A stretch of 64,000 nucleotides of DNA from Fodinisporobacter ferrooxydans (GTDB lineage Bacteria; Bacillota; Bacilli; Tumebacillales; MYW30-H2). The notes beneath the pieces were generated by a model. It ran no database searches and was not told where the DNA came from. It saw only the letters and a list, made by a program, of their open reading frames with translations. This document shows, piece by piece, positions 52,752 through 60,442 of the stretch. Both the position numbers and the translations under genes were made by a program. Where the stretch lies: positions 124,001 to 188,000 of the forward strand of contig NZ_CP089291.1 of NCBI RefSeq assembly GCF_022818495.1, read 5' to 3'. The number at the start of each line of letters is the position of its first letter. Position 1 is the first letter of the stretch.

Positions 52752-53732
52752 CTACTCATATTTTACAATTGTAAACATGCCGCCCATTTTTGACTGGTGT
52801 TCATTTGTCATATGATGGGGTTTATGACAATGGAACGCCCATGTACCCGGGTTATTCGCAACAAATTCAATATCCCATGTTTCGCCGGGCGCTACATTGA
52901 TGGTGTTTTTAAAAAACGGAGCAGGCAAGAGGGATCCATCCGTTGCAGTCGCTTGAAAATAATGTCCATGCAAATGCATGGGGTGTGAATTCATGCTAAG
53001 ATTCGCCAAGCGGATCCGAATGCGTTCCCCATACCGTACAAGAATCGGATTGATATCGGGGAAGGATTTTCCATTCATGGTAAAGTAGTTAAAATCCATA
53101 CTCATCGGATTGATATTCTGGATTTCTCCAGAGCCGGATCCCATTCCCCCCGAACGATTCATCCCCATCTGCATCTGATCCATTTTCATGGTGTCTTGGC
53201 CTTGCTTCATACTTCCTGTCGCAACACTCCATTCTTGCAGTAACATGCAATAGTCTCTGTCAACATGATCTCTTGTCCGCTCCCTTGGCAGCACGACAAT
53301 CATCCCGACCAGCCCCATCAGCTCTTCCAGCGGATCATTGGCATGTGCATGATACATATAGGTTCCCGATTGCCGGACCACAAAATCATAGACAAATGAT
53401 TCTCCTGGCTTTACAATAGGCCCGGCTCCGATTCCCGGCACACCATCCATATTGTCAGGCACAATCAACCCGTGCCAATGAATCGATGTAGGCTCTGATA
53501 ACCGGTTGTGCAGCACGATCTGCACCCGTTCCCCTTCGTAAAACACGAGAACCGGCCCTGGGGTGGAAGCGTTATACCCCAATGCCCGAATCTTTACTCC
53601 TTTGACCAACTCCTGTTCCACAACTTCCGCTGCCAAATGGAATCTGCGGATTCCTCCAATGACTTCATGGCGGGCAAACCCGATATTCGGTGCCAACAAT
53701 TGATAGGTGTTCCGATTCATCCAGTCAAACAT
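52752..53732 (-). CDS. Multicopper oxidase without export signal
   Basis: A 326-aa two-domain multicopper oxidase. Motifs: HWHGLIVPDNMDGVPG, MYHAHANDP (His-Ala-His in place of His-Ser-His), HPMHLHGHYFQA and WAFHCHKPHHMTNEHQSKMGGM. A Met/Gly-rich insert (MKMDQMQMGMNRSGGMGS) lies at about 185-205 and could bind copper. No signal peptide or membrane anchor is seen, unlike the first oxidase. It may be cytosolic or associated with the spore coat like CotA (inference). ATG 53732 has AAGGAGAAGGG upstream. Confidence 0.88.
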   Translation of the reverse strand: MFDWMNRNTYQLLAPNIGFARHEVIGGIRRFHLAAEVVEQELVKGVKIRALGYNASTPGPVLVFYEGERVQIVLHNRLSEPTSIHWHGLIVPDNMDGVPGIGAGPIVKPGESFVYDFVVRQSGTYMYHAHANDPLEELMGLVGMIVVLPRERTRDHVDRDYCMLLQEWSVATGSMKQGQDTMKMDQMQMGMNRSGGMGSGSGEIQNINPMSMDFNYFTMNGKSFPDINPILVRYGERIRIRLANLSMNSHPMHLHGHYFQATATDGSLLPAPFFKNTINVAPGETWDIEFVANNPGTWAFHCHKPHHMTNEHQSKMGGMFTIVKYE

Positions 53733-53870
53733 GGGCAAATCCCTTCTCCTTTCAAACTTTGCTGAGCTATTCTATGCAAAGGGGAAGGTATTTGCCCATG
53801 GATGAAAAAACTGACCGGCTTGTTTTCTTAATCTGGCATTGACCAAACGTATTGGAGATCAACTCCATCA

Positions 53871-54077
53871 TTAAACATGGCTGTTGATGATTGTGGCTTT
53901 TTTCCTGGATTCATAAATACTTTGAGGAGAAGGAGGTTCACATACGACAAACGGTTCCGGACTTTCCAACGAATAATCGTTCAACCATGGACAGTCCAAA
54001 CATTCATCATACGCCGAAATTTCTCCTTTTAACGGACAAGATACAAGCCCTTCTAGGATTTGCAATGTAAGTTCCAT
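53871..54077 (-). CDS. Small Cys-containing protein behind a repeat operator
   Basis: A 68-aa soluble protein, MELTLQILEGLVSCPLKGEI at the start, with CLDCPWL and one further Cys (VVCEPP). C-x14-C-x2-C spacing may bind a metal. GGAGGG precedes the ATG by about 7 nt. Three operator repeats (site g) lie 144-176 bp upstream. Similar small proteins appear in anaerobic and metal-stress loci, but no family is certain. Confidence 0.6.
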   Translation of the reverse strand: MELTLQILEGLVSCPLKGEISAYDECLDCPWLNDYSLESPEPFVVCEPPSPQSIYESRKKATIINSHV

Positions 54078-54220
54078 TTTTTTGCCCTCCATACAATCTT
54101 ATGGTATAGAAATGAAATGCAATTGATTCGCACTCCTTGTGTCTTACTTAACCACTTTTTGAACACGCACTTAAAAGTGTATGGTAAAAACTTCGTCCCC
54201 TTGCTTTATAATCTTAATTC

Positions 54221-54253
54221 CAACTTATGAAAAACTTGTTTAGAACTTCTGAA
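54221..54253 (-). promoter_or_regulatory. Triple 11-bp direct repeat, site g
   Basis: Coding (minus) strand: TTCAGAAGTTC, TAAACAAGTTT, TTCATAAGTTG. Confidence 0.7.
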
Positions 54254-54342
54254 TTTATGATGCCGTACATATAGTTAAACATCGATTCATGCATACATAA
54301 GTAATAACAGGAAAAATCCATTCGATTCCTGAACAAGGAAAC

Positions 54343-54456
54343 TTATGAGTTTCGGTTTCGTTTTACTATTCCAAAATGGTACTGAGGGATCATCGGGATA
54401 TTCAAATTTAGGATAACAGGTTCACAAGAAACGTTTTTGCACTGATTCTTTTTCAT
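54343..54456 (-). CDS. Possible small peptide gene
   Basis: A 37-aa frame, MKKNQCKNVSCEPVILNLNI, then PMIPQYHFGIVKRNRNS. AAAGGGA lies about 6 nt before the ATG. It begins 10 nt after the NlpC/P60 stop codon on the same strand and could be a short downstream gene. No family recognised. Confidence 0.3.
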   Translation of the reverse strand: MKKNQCKNVSCEPVILNLNIPMIPQYHFGIVKRNRNS

Positions 54457-54466
54457 AAAATTCCCT

Positions 54467-55174
54467 TTAGTTTTCAATGACAGATCTGGCGCCGACGTAA
54501 CGAGGACCCCAATAATATGGGTCATCGATGGAATCGATTTGAACCTTTGTGCTATCAGCAGAAATAAATTTGCCGCTTCCCAAGTAAATTCCTACATGTG
54601 AGGGGCCGCTGTCATATGTACTGAAAAACACCAAATCGCCTGGTTTTAATGCTGCTTTGTCAACAGCCTTCCCAATCCCATACTGATCTTGTGACGATCG
54701 CGGCAAAGAGGTCCCCGCTTGTGCAAAAACATATTTCGTAAAACCTGAGCAATCAAATCCGCTCGGTGACGCTCCGCCCCATTGATAAGGGCTTCCGTTT
54801 AGACTTTTTGCTTCGTCAATAATAGTTTTGCGAAGAGTATCGCTGCTTGACGCAGAAGCTTTCTTTATGGCAAGAGCCTTAAGAATTGCGGTTTCAGTCG
54901 TTTTTCCCACTTTTTCTTTGTCTGTAAGCTTGTAATCATTCTTAAATGCCAGGACAGCTTGTTTGGTAGTTGTGCCAAAATAGCCGGTTGTTTCAACTGA
55001 ATTCGGGAAATAACCGAGTTCTTTCAATTGTTCTTGCAATGTTTGTACATCTGCTCCTTGGGAACCGTATTCCAAAACTGTATCGCCGACTGCAGCAAAT
55101 GCGGGAGCAGGAAAAAAGACGACAGTTGTAATCGTTCCTGCACAAAGGAAAGCAGCTAGTACTTTTTTTGGCAA
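54467..55174 (-). CDS. NlpC/P60 peptidoglycan endopeptidase with binding domain
   Basis: A 235-aa secreted wall hydrolase. A signal peptide ends at about residue 28 (FFPAPAFAAVG). A PG_binding_1 domain follows (GSQGADVQTLQEQLKELGYF), then the NlpC/P60 domain with the catalytic Cys in SGFDCSGFTKYVF and His in GPSHVGIYLGSGKF. It cuts stem peptides in peptidoglycan. Start is TTG 55174, 8 nt after AAAGGAG. A c-di-AMP riboswitch lies just upstream, the classic arrangement for wall hydrolases. Confidence 0.93.
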   Translation of the reverse strand: MPKKVLAAFLCAGTITTVVFFPAPAFAAVGDTVLEYGSQGADVQTLQEQLKELGYFPNSVETTGYFGTTTKQAVLAFKNDYKLTDKEKVGKTTETAILKALAIKKASASSSDTLRKTIIDEAKSLNGSPYQWGGASPSGFDCSGFTKYVFAQAGTSLPRSSQDQYGIGKAVDKAALKPGDLVFFSTYDSGPSHVGIYLGSGKFISADSTKVQIDSIDDPYYWGPRYVGARSVIEN

Positions 55175-55193
55175 AATAAAAACTCCTTTCAAA

Positions 55194-55291
55194 TGCCTCC
55201 GAGGTTAGTTGACGGGTTTGGGAAGAAAGGTATCCCATCACATTTCCATGTGATTCACCCCAAAAAAAGTCCCCCGTACTGCCCAAAGCAA
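55194..55291 (-). promoter_or_regulatory. c-di-AMP riboswitch (ydaO/yuaA type)
   Basis: Minus strand: TGCTTTGGGCAGTACGGGGG, then TTGGGGTGAATC, GGGATACC, then CCCAAACCCGTCAACTAACC and TCGGAGGCA at the end. This matches the ydaO consensus, including P1 pairing TGC/GCA. It precedes the wall hydrolase gene. Confidence 0.9.
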
Positions 55292-55390
55292 GTAGAAAAA
55301 CCTACAAACTTTGAATAGATTCGGCAAATTTTTTAGTATTTTCTTATATTCTATCAAGTCGAATGATTGTTTCTTTACCGATACATTCCG

Positions 55391-55816
55391 TTAATTGCCC
55401 ATATGATGGCTCGCATGATCCACCGGCGCATTCGGAGACATCGGGACCGATGAAGGTGTTCCTGTAAACTGTGAAAACGATGTAGCGACGACAATGATGG
55501 AAATCAAAGAAGAAATCAAATATACCCATGCTGCCGGTCGGTTGGTGATTCGTTTTCTCCATGCGACGAATAGCATCCAAAAAGAGATGATGAGAGAAAG
55601 GATCATGAATCCGGTTCGAATCGCTGGCGGCATCGATATCAAACTCGCACCCAAGCTGGTGAGGCCAAAAGCGATCAACAATGTGTGCAGCCAATGGTGG
55701 GAGGATGCGATAAATGCAAATAAGATAGACAAAATCGAGCCTCGAATCCCTTTCCCCTTTTTTGTTTTTCCGTGTTGGTCCATTGCATGGCCATGAATTG
55801 CATTGCCTCGTTCCAT
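55391..55816 (-). CDS. Small polytopic membrane protein, His/Met-rich
   Basis: A 141-aa protein with three to four membrane helices (ILSILFAFIASSHHWLHTLLI, MILSLIISFWMLFVAW, AAWVYLISSLISIIVVATSF). N-terminal HGHAMDQHGKTKK and C-terminal DHASHHMGN carry His and Met clusters suited to metal binding. GGGGAGG precedes ATG 55816 by 8 nt. No family is known. Operator site h lies 109-141 bp upstream. Confidence 0.68.
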   Translation of the reverse strand: MERGNAIHGHAMDQHGKTKKGKGIRGSILSILFAFIASSHHWLHTLLIAFGLTSLGASLISMPPAIRTGFMILSLIISFWMLFVAWRKRITNRPAAWVYLISSLISIIVVATSFSQFTGTPSSVPMSPNAPVDHASHHMGN

Positions 55817-55924
55817 TGTTTTTTCCTCCCCTGTCTTTGCCATCCATTACTTTTTACTATAAAAAATCCAAAACGGTAAAATATCATCCATTACCTTTTA
55901 TCTCGTTGTTTTTAATCATAATCT

Positions 55925-55957
55925 CAACTTGTGAAGATCTTGAGTAGAACTTCTGAA
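55925..55957 (-). promoter_or_regulatory. Triple 11-bp direct repeat, site h
   Basis: Coding (minus) strand: TTCAGAAGTTC, TACTCAAGATC, TTCACAAGTTG, followed by the 55.8 kb membrane protein gene. Confidence 0.68.
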
Positions 55958-55987
55958 CAATTATGAAGAAGAGCCTATCTTTTACAT

Positions 55988-56203
55988 TTACCCGGAAGGT
56001 TCCTTATGCCCGTCACTTTTCAATAAAGAAGCCAAAAGCAATTCCAAACGCAATAACTCGTCTTCCACGATCTTTAACTCATCCTGTACCAAATGTATTT
56101 TGCTGTGTTGAAATAAAAGCAACCGTATAGCCAGCAAAGAATTTCGCACTTCATTCACCTGAGACCGGGAAATGATATGGGAAAGTGATTGATTTTCTTC
56201 CAT
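55988..56203 (-). CDS. Small helical protein, unknown
   Basis: A 71-aa predicted two-helix coiled coil (VNEVRNSLLAIRLLLFQ, LKIVEDELLRLELLLASLL). No Cys and no membrane segment. It lies between the cytochrome b gene and the site h promoter on the same strand. No strong ribosome site was seen. Real gene status is moderate. Confidence 0.5.
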   Translation of the reverse strand: MEENQSLSHIISRSQVNEVRNSLLAIRLLLFQHSKIHLVQDELKIVEDELLRLELLLASLLKSDGHKEPSG

Positions 56204-56305
56204 TTAACCGATCACTCCAGATACAAGAACTTCAATGACTCAATTGGAATCATGGCGGCCGATTCCCCTGTTTGCGTGTAGCAACATGTAGCGTGCTTGA
56301 GAAAA

Positions 56306-56331
56306 GAAAGGGGCAAGCATTTGCCCCTTTC
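56306..56331 (-). terminator. Intrinsic terminator of the cytochrome b gene
   Basis: GAAAGGGGCAA and TTGCCCCTTTC form a perfect 11-bp stem with a 4-nt loop; the minus strand continues TTTTCTC. Confidence 0.88.
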
Positions 56332-56346
56332 ACCACTGATTTATAA

Positions 56347-58275
56347 CTATTTTTCAGAATACAAGCCCTTTGCTTTGTTCAATGCCTGCTGCATGGTTGT
56401 CAAAATCGAGTTCGCTTTGTTCCAATCGGGCTGCGCGGCTTTTAATACTTCGGCCAATCCGTCTGTATTGAGATCGTTGACCAGTTTGGCATCTTTCTCT
56501 TTTAACTTGTCTTTCACCGGATCGAGGGATTCATCCAGATCTTTTGCTTTCATGACCGCCATTGTATCGTCTTTGTTTTTAATGGCCATCTGCAGTTCAT
56601 TTACGATCGACAAGTTTTTATTCAATGTATCAACAACAAACAAATCAGCAGTTTGATTGAGCGCTTTTTGCATGGTTGTCACAATGGTACTTGCCTTGGT
56701 CCAATCCGTGTTCGCATCTTTCAGCACCTCAGACAGTCCGTCCGTATTCAATGCTTTTACCAAATCTGCATGTTTGGCTTGCAATGTGGCTTTCAAAGGA
56801 TCCAGCGTCTCGTCGAGTTGTTTTGCCTGATTCATGGCTGCCATTTGGTCTTTGCCGGCGATGGCCGTTTGCAGTTTCTTGAGAATGGCGATACCATCAT
56901 CCACTGCAGCCGTTCCAGCCGGAAACAGACTGTTGGCTTTCTGAATGCCGGTCTGCATGGCGGTTAAAGTTACGTTTATTTTTGCGGTATCCGGATTCGC
57001 GGATGCCAAAAGTGTTTTCAGATCATCCGTTTTTAACTGCTTCACCAACTGTGCATCATTTGTGCCGATCACGGTTTTCGCCGGATCCAGCGCTTTATCC
57101 AGTTGTACCGCTGCTTGTTCTGCATCTGCAAACTTCTTGTTGTCTACATCTGCTTTAATTTTTTTCACAAGATCTTGCGACGTTTTGAGAACACTTGCGA
57201 CAGTGGCATTATCGATTTGTGCGCCGCCATTCATCCCTTCCATGCCAAGGTGCTGTTTCGGCTTGGTGACATATGCATTCGCGGTCATTCCGCCGAGTAC
57301 AAGAACGAGTATGGCAACAATTGAGACGAAGTACTTGCGATCTTTAAACATCTGTGTTTTGCCGCGGTCAAACAACGGTACCAGGAATAAAAGCACGACT
57401 ATGATGATGCCCGTCCAAAGAAGTCCGGGCAGACCCACCCAGTTTTCCACACTGAAGATTCCCATGAATACCCAAGGCGGCTGTGTGGATTCGATTCCGT
57501 CTACCGGAGCCGGACCGAGTTCCGGCGGGAACAGAATCGCCAAAATCAACAGCAAGCCGACAGTCGCAAACCCATAACCGATCAATTTGTAAAAATGGTG
57601 AACGAACGTATGGTTTTCCTTTGGATCTTCCTTCTTTCCTTCATAAGGAAGCGGTGAAATTTTTAATGTCTTGATCAAGAACAAGTGTATGACGATCACA
57701 ACAGCCAATAGTATGGGAAGCACACTGATGTGCAAGACAAAAAATTTGTTCAGCAGCGAAACGTTAGGCGCGAACGTATTGGAAAAATAATATCCGAGCG
57801 GCCCAAGCAGTCCGCCAAGGGCGACAGCATGTGATAATGCTTCACTGGCTTCCTGGTCCCATTTTAAAATCGTACCGGTAAATAACAGACCGATCATCAG
57901 AACAAACAGGACAACACCAAACAACCAGTGAACTTCTCTCGGCTTTTTGTAGGAACCATAGAACAACACGCGCAACAGATGCAAAAGCAACGTGACGGTT
58001 ACCAATTGGGCGGCCCAAATGTGCAAGCCGCGAATGAGGCTGCCGAATCGAACCTGCGTTTCAAAGATGCGAATGCTTTGATTGGCCAGTTGGGGATTTG
58101 GATCATAATAATGAGCCAAAAGAATCCCCGTGACGATCAGGACGACAACATTGATCAATGTGATGCCGCCAAGGGAAAACAGGAACGTATTGGCGTGCTT
58201 TGGAACTTTATACGAAAATGTGGACAACGGAAATCGTTCCTGGAACCAAGATTTCGATTCGCTGGCTTTTGACAT
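56347..58275 (-). CDS. Cytochrome b fused to three tandem extracytoplasmic repeats
   Basis: A 642-aa protein. Residues 1 to about 340 form a cytochrome b6/b-type membrane domain: His in IRGLHIWAAQLVTVTLLLH and in FFVLHISVLPILLAVVIVIH are positioned for two haems, and the PPELGPAP/TQPPWVFMGIF elements match subunit IV-like ends. From about 355 to 642 there are three tandem repeats of about 95 residues, each with a ...LDETLDP..L....DLVKALNTDGLSEVL core. The repeats seem unrelated to known haem c domains (no CxxCH). The gene runs with the 162-aa membrane protein 19 nt upstream. Confidence 0.82.
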   Translation of the reverse strand: MSKASESKSWFQERFPLSTFSYKVPKHANTFLFSLGGITLINVVVLIVTGILLAHYYDPNPQLANQSIRIFETQVRFGSLIRGLHIWAAQLVTVTLLLHLLRVLFYGSYKKPREVHWLFGVVLFVLMIGLLFTGTILKWDQEASEALSHAVALGGLLGPLGYYFSNTFAPNVSLLNKFFVLHISVLPILLAVVIVIHLFLIKTLKISPLPYEGKKEDPKENHTFVHHFYKLIGYGFATVGLLLILAILFPPELGPAPVDGIESTQPPWVFMGIFSVENWVGLPGLLWTGIIIVVLLFLVPLFDRGKTQMFKDRKYFVSIVAILVLVLGGMTANAYVTKPKQHLGMEGMNGGAQIDNATVASVLKTSQDLVKKIKADVDNKKFADAEQAAVQLDKALDPAKTVIGTNDAQLVKQLKTDDLKTLLASANPDTAKINVTLTAMQTGIQKANSLFPAGTAAVDDGIAILKKLQTAIAGKDQMAAMNQAKQLDETLDPLKATLQAKHADLVKALNTDGLSEVLKDANTDWTKASTIVTTMQKALNQTADLFVVDTLNKNLSIVNELQMAIKNKDDTMAVMKAKDLDESLDPVKDKLKEKDAKLVNDLNTDGLAEVLKAAQPDWNKANSILTTMQQALNKAKGLYSEK

Positions 58276-58294
58276 ATCTCTTCACCCCTTTGCT

Positions 58295-58783
58295 TTACAT
58301 TTGCATGCCGCTGTGCGTATGCATATTGTTTTTTACAATTCTTGGCTTTGCGAGCCATTTCACTTTGTAAACGATATAAGCTCCAATTAGAATCAAAATC
58401 ACTGCAAGAATTAAGAAAAACGTATTCATGGCGGATGGCGTATATTGTAAATCGAATGCCAATACGTCAGATGTTTTGGGGTTTACTTTGAGAGATTCTG
58501 CCAATAGTACTTTCGCATCCTCCAGTTTCGATTGCTGTAATGCAGCAATGGCTTGCTGGAGTTTGGATTTGTCGATCATATCATTGCCGACTGCAAACAT
58601 CGCCAGTTCTGCTTTCATTTCTGCTTGACTTGCATCATGGACTCCCTCCACAAACGCAATCGATTGTTTGATCAAAGTAGGTGCGTTTGCAGGTGCACCA
58701 CCAACGGCATGAGCAAATGCCAACGAAGATGACATGAATAAAATAAAGACCCCCATAAGCAGTGAAAGAAATGTTTTACGCAT
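58295..58783 (-). CDS. Exported membrane-anchored helical protein
   Basis: A 162-aa protein with a signal peptide (LSLLMGVFILFMSSSLAFAHA), a helical external domain (about 25-115), and a C-terminal anchor (NTFFLILAVILILIGAYIVY). The tail MHTHSGMQM is His/Met-rich. Its helical unit with LQQAIAALQQSKLEDAKVLL recalls the repeats of the fused cytochrome b, so the two may assemble. Function is unknown; position upstream of the cytochrome suggests a partner. Confidence 0.7.
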   Translation of the reverse strand: MRKTFLSLLMGVFILFMSSSLAFAHAVGGAPANAPTLIKQSIAFVEGVHDASQAEMKAELAMFAVGNDMIDKSKLQQAIAALQQSKLEDAKVLLAESLKVNPKTSDVLAFDLQYTPSAMNTFFLILAVILILIGAYIVYKVKWLAKPRIVKNNMHTHSGMQM

Positions 58784-58989
58784 ATTGTTCTACCTCCTTG
58801 TGATCATTCTCATTCATGGAACGATCTGAAAAGCAACAGGCCGCCTGCATATTACTCATTCATTTTGTATCCCCTCACTTTCGTTACCTTCTAACCTTAT
58901 CCTATACCTAGGTACTGTATTTAAATAGATACGATTGGATGATTTTCCATAGCGCGAACATACTATCGAACATTTACTGGCACAGCAAA

Positions 58990-59019
58990 AAAGAAAAAGA
59001 GCCTGTTTATCAAGGCTCT
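58990..59019 (-). terminator. Intrinsic terminator of the LuxR gene
   Basis: On the minus strand AGAGCCT and AGGCTCT pair over 8 nt, followed by TTTTTCTTTTTTG. Confidence 0.8.
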
Positions 59020-59055
59020 CATTGCAAAGTATCGATTTGCAGGAAACAGGTTCGT

Positions 59056-59721
59056 TCAAATGATATGTTGGCGAATGGCATATTCAATTGCTTCATGGCG
59101 ATTCAAACAATTGAACTTTTTCAAAATTTTACTGATATGAAAACTGACTGTACTTTTTGAGATTTGCAGTATACGGGCAATTTCCCAAGTCGATTTTTTT
59201 GCGAAAATCAGACGTAAAATCTCCAATTCCCGTTGTGTCAACTTCATGTTCATCCATTTGGAACCATCTTTCTTTTTGTACTCCATGAGGATTTTCTTTA
59301 ATAATGGACCCGGCAAAGCACTCTCCCCTTTTCTGATACGTTCTACCAGGTCCAGCAGCTTGGCAGACGTCATGGGCCGCAAATAATATGCACATACACC
59401 CATTCGCATCGCCTGAATTAATACCTGATCTTTATTGCTCAAAATCAAGATTCGAAGATTGGAATGCTCGCTCTTCATTGCGCGGATCGTTTCCTTCTGA
59501 AAACAAGACATATTGCGAATCACCATCAACACCACATCCGGCAAACATTCCCGGCATTTTGTCACTACTTCCTGATCCGTTACTACATTTGCAACAATTT
59601 TGCACGTATCCGATTGCAAGCATGGATCCTTTTGCAAGTGAAGAAAATGAACATCCCGAGTCAATGACATCGAATCACCTGCAACCAATATCCGAATCTC
59701 ATCACAATTGTCCCCGTTCAT
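59056..59721 (-). CDS. LuxR/NarL-type regulator with degenerate receiver
   Basis: A 221-aa protein. The C-terminal LuxR HTH is normal (LTQRELEILRLIFAKKSTWEIARILQ and STVSFHISKILKKF). The N-terminal receiver is altered: the phospho-acceptor Asp that normally follows in a PDVVLMD pattern is Val (PDVVLMVIRNM), and the conserved Lys-Pro is Arg-Pro (YLRPM). So phosphorylation control is probably lost and it may be ligand- or constitutively active. Several Cys (DPCLQSDTC, KCREC) are found in the receiver. Its target may be the neighbouring cytochrome genes (inference). Confidence 0.82.
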   Translation of the reverse strand: MNGDNCDEIRILVAGDSMSLTRDVHFLHLQKDPCLQSDTCKIVANVVTDQEVVTKCRECLPDVVLMVIRNMSCFQKETIRAMKSEHSNLRILILSNKDQVLIQAMRMGVCAYYLRPMTSAKLLDLVERIRKGESALPGPLLKKILMEYKKKDGSKWMNMKLTQRELEILRLIFAKKSTWEIARILQISKSTVSFHISKILKKFNCLNRHEAIEYAIRQHII

Positions 59722-59866
59722 ATCTCATTCACTTCCCCCAAATCAAATTCGCTTTCTTTACACTGTACTATACTTATGTAGTGTATATATGACAATAGTC
59801 TGGACGTACTAATTAAAAAGTCTGGAAAAAATCGCAAAGATTGTCTAAATGGCAGGCGCTCCTGCC

Positions 59867-59910
59867 TTCATAACTTCCTCATAATCTCCACACTATTTCT
59901 TCATTTTATC
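59867..59910 (+). promoter_or_regulatory. Four 11-bp direct repeats, site j
   Basis: Plus strand: TTCATAACTTC, CTCATAATCTC, CACACTATTTC, TTCATTTTATC, 43-86 bp before the Met-rich secreted protein gene. Confidence 0.68.
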
Positions 59911-59952
59911 CGGCTATCCTAAAGACAAACAAATGAAGGAGGCGTTACATGT

Positions 59953-60345
59953 ATGAAAAAGTTAATGATTGGCTTAGTTGCGGCAGGATTGATTACGGGA
60001 CTTGGAACAGCTGCATATGCAGAAACAACCCCATCGAACGATCTTATTAAGAACAATGCAGTACAGCAGTTCAGTCCAGAGCCGGTTACACAAAATGCTT
60101 CAACCGCTCCGGGAACAACGAATGCGTTTCCGTCATTTGAACAAATGTTGCCGTATATGAAACAAATGCATCCGAACATTTCCGATCAACAATTCAAAGC
60201 TATGTATGATGCGATGCAATCCATGATGAACGGCTCCAACGGCCAAATGATGGGCGGAAATTATGGTCAGAACGGGTTCGGCGGTATGATGGGAAATTGG
60301 AAGCCACAAACACCACAAACACCGCAAGTACCAAACAGCAAGTAA
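59953..60345 (+). CDS. Secreted Met/Gln/Pro-rich protein
   Basis: A 130-aa protein with a signal peptide (MIGLVAAGLITGLGTAAYA). The mature part is low-complexity with many Met and Gln: FEQMLPYMKQMHPNISDQQF, then MYDAMQSMMNG, MMGGNYGQNGFGGMMGNW and a Thr-Pro-Gln tail. Met clusters like this can bind Cu+ outside the cell (inference). AAGGAGG lies 15 nt before the ATG. Operator site j precedes it, placing it in the same regulon as the oxidase. Confidence 0.72.
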   Translation: MKKLMIGLVAAGLITGLGTAAYAETTPSNDLIKNNAVQQFSPEPVTQNASTAPGTTNAFPSFEQMLPYMKQMHPNISDQQFKAMYDAMQSMMNGSNGQMMGGNYGQNGFGGMMGNWKPQTPQTPQVPNSK

Positions 60346-60370
60346 TTGCGTAGCCATCCCCTTTTTGCAA

Positions 60371-60410
60371 AATGCTGAACATCCTTAATTGGATGATCAG
60401 CATTTTTTAT
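60371..60410 (+). terminator. Intrinsic terminator of the Met-rich gene
   Basis: AATGCTGA and TCAGCATT with an inner CATCC/GGATG stem, then TTTTTATTTC. Confidence 0.88.
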
Positions 60411-60442
60411 TTCAAAAAATCCCCATTACTCAGGCATTTCGG

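Noticed and set aside
55344-55847. A 167-codon minus-strand frame overlapping the His/Met membrane gene
   Set aside because: It is a shadow of the better-supported frame 55391-55816, whose codons give membrane helices and a proper ribosome site.
59851-59866. Hairpin GGCAGG-CGCT-CCTGCC before site j
   Set aside because: Too short and without a T-run to call a terminator; may be chance.
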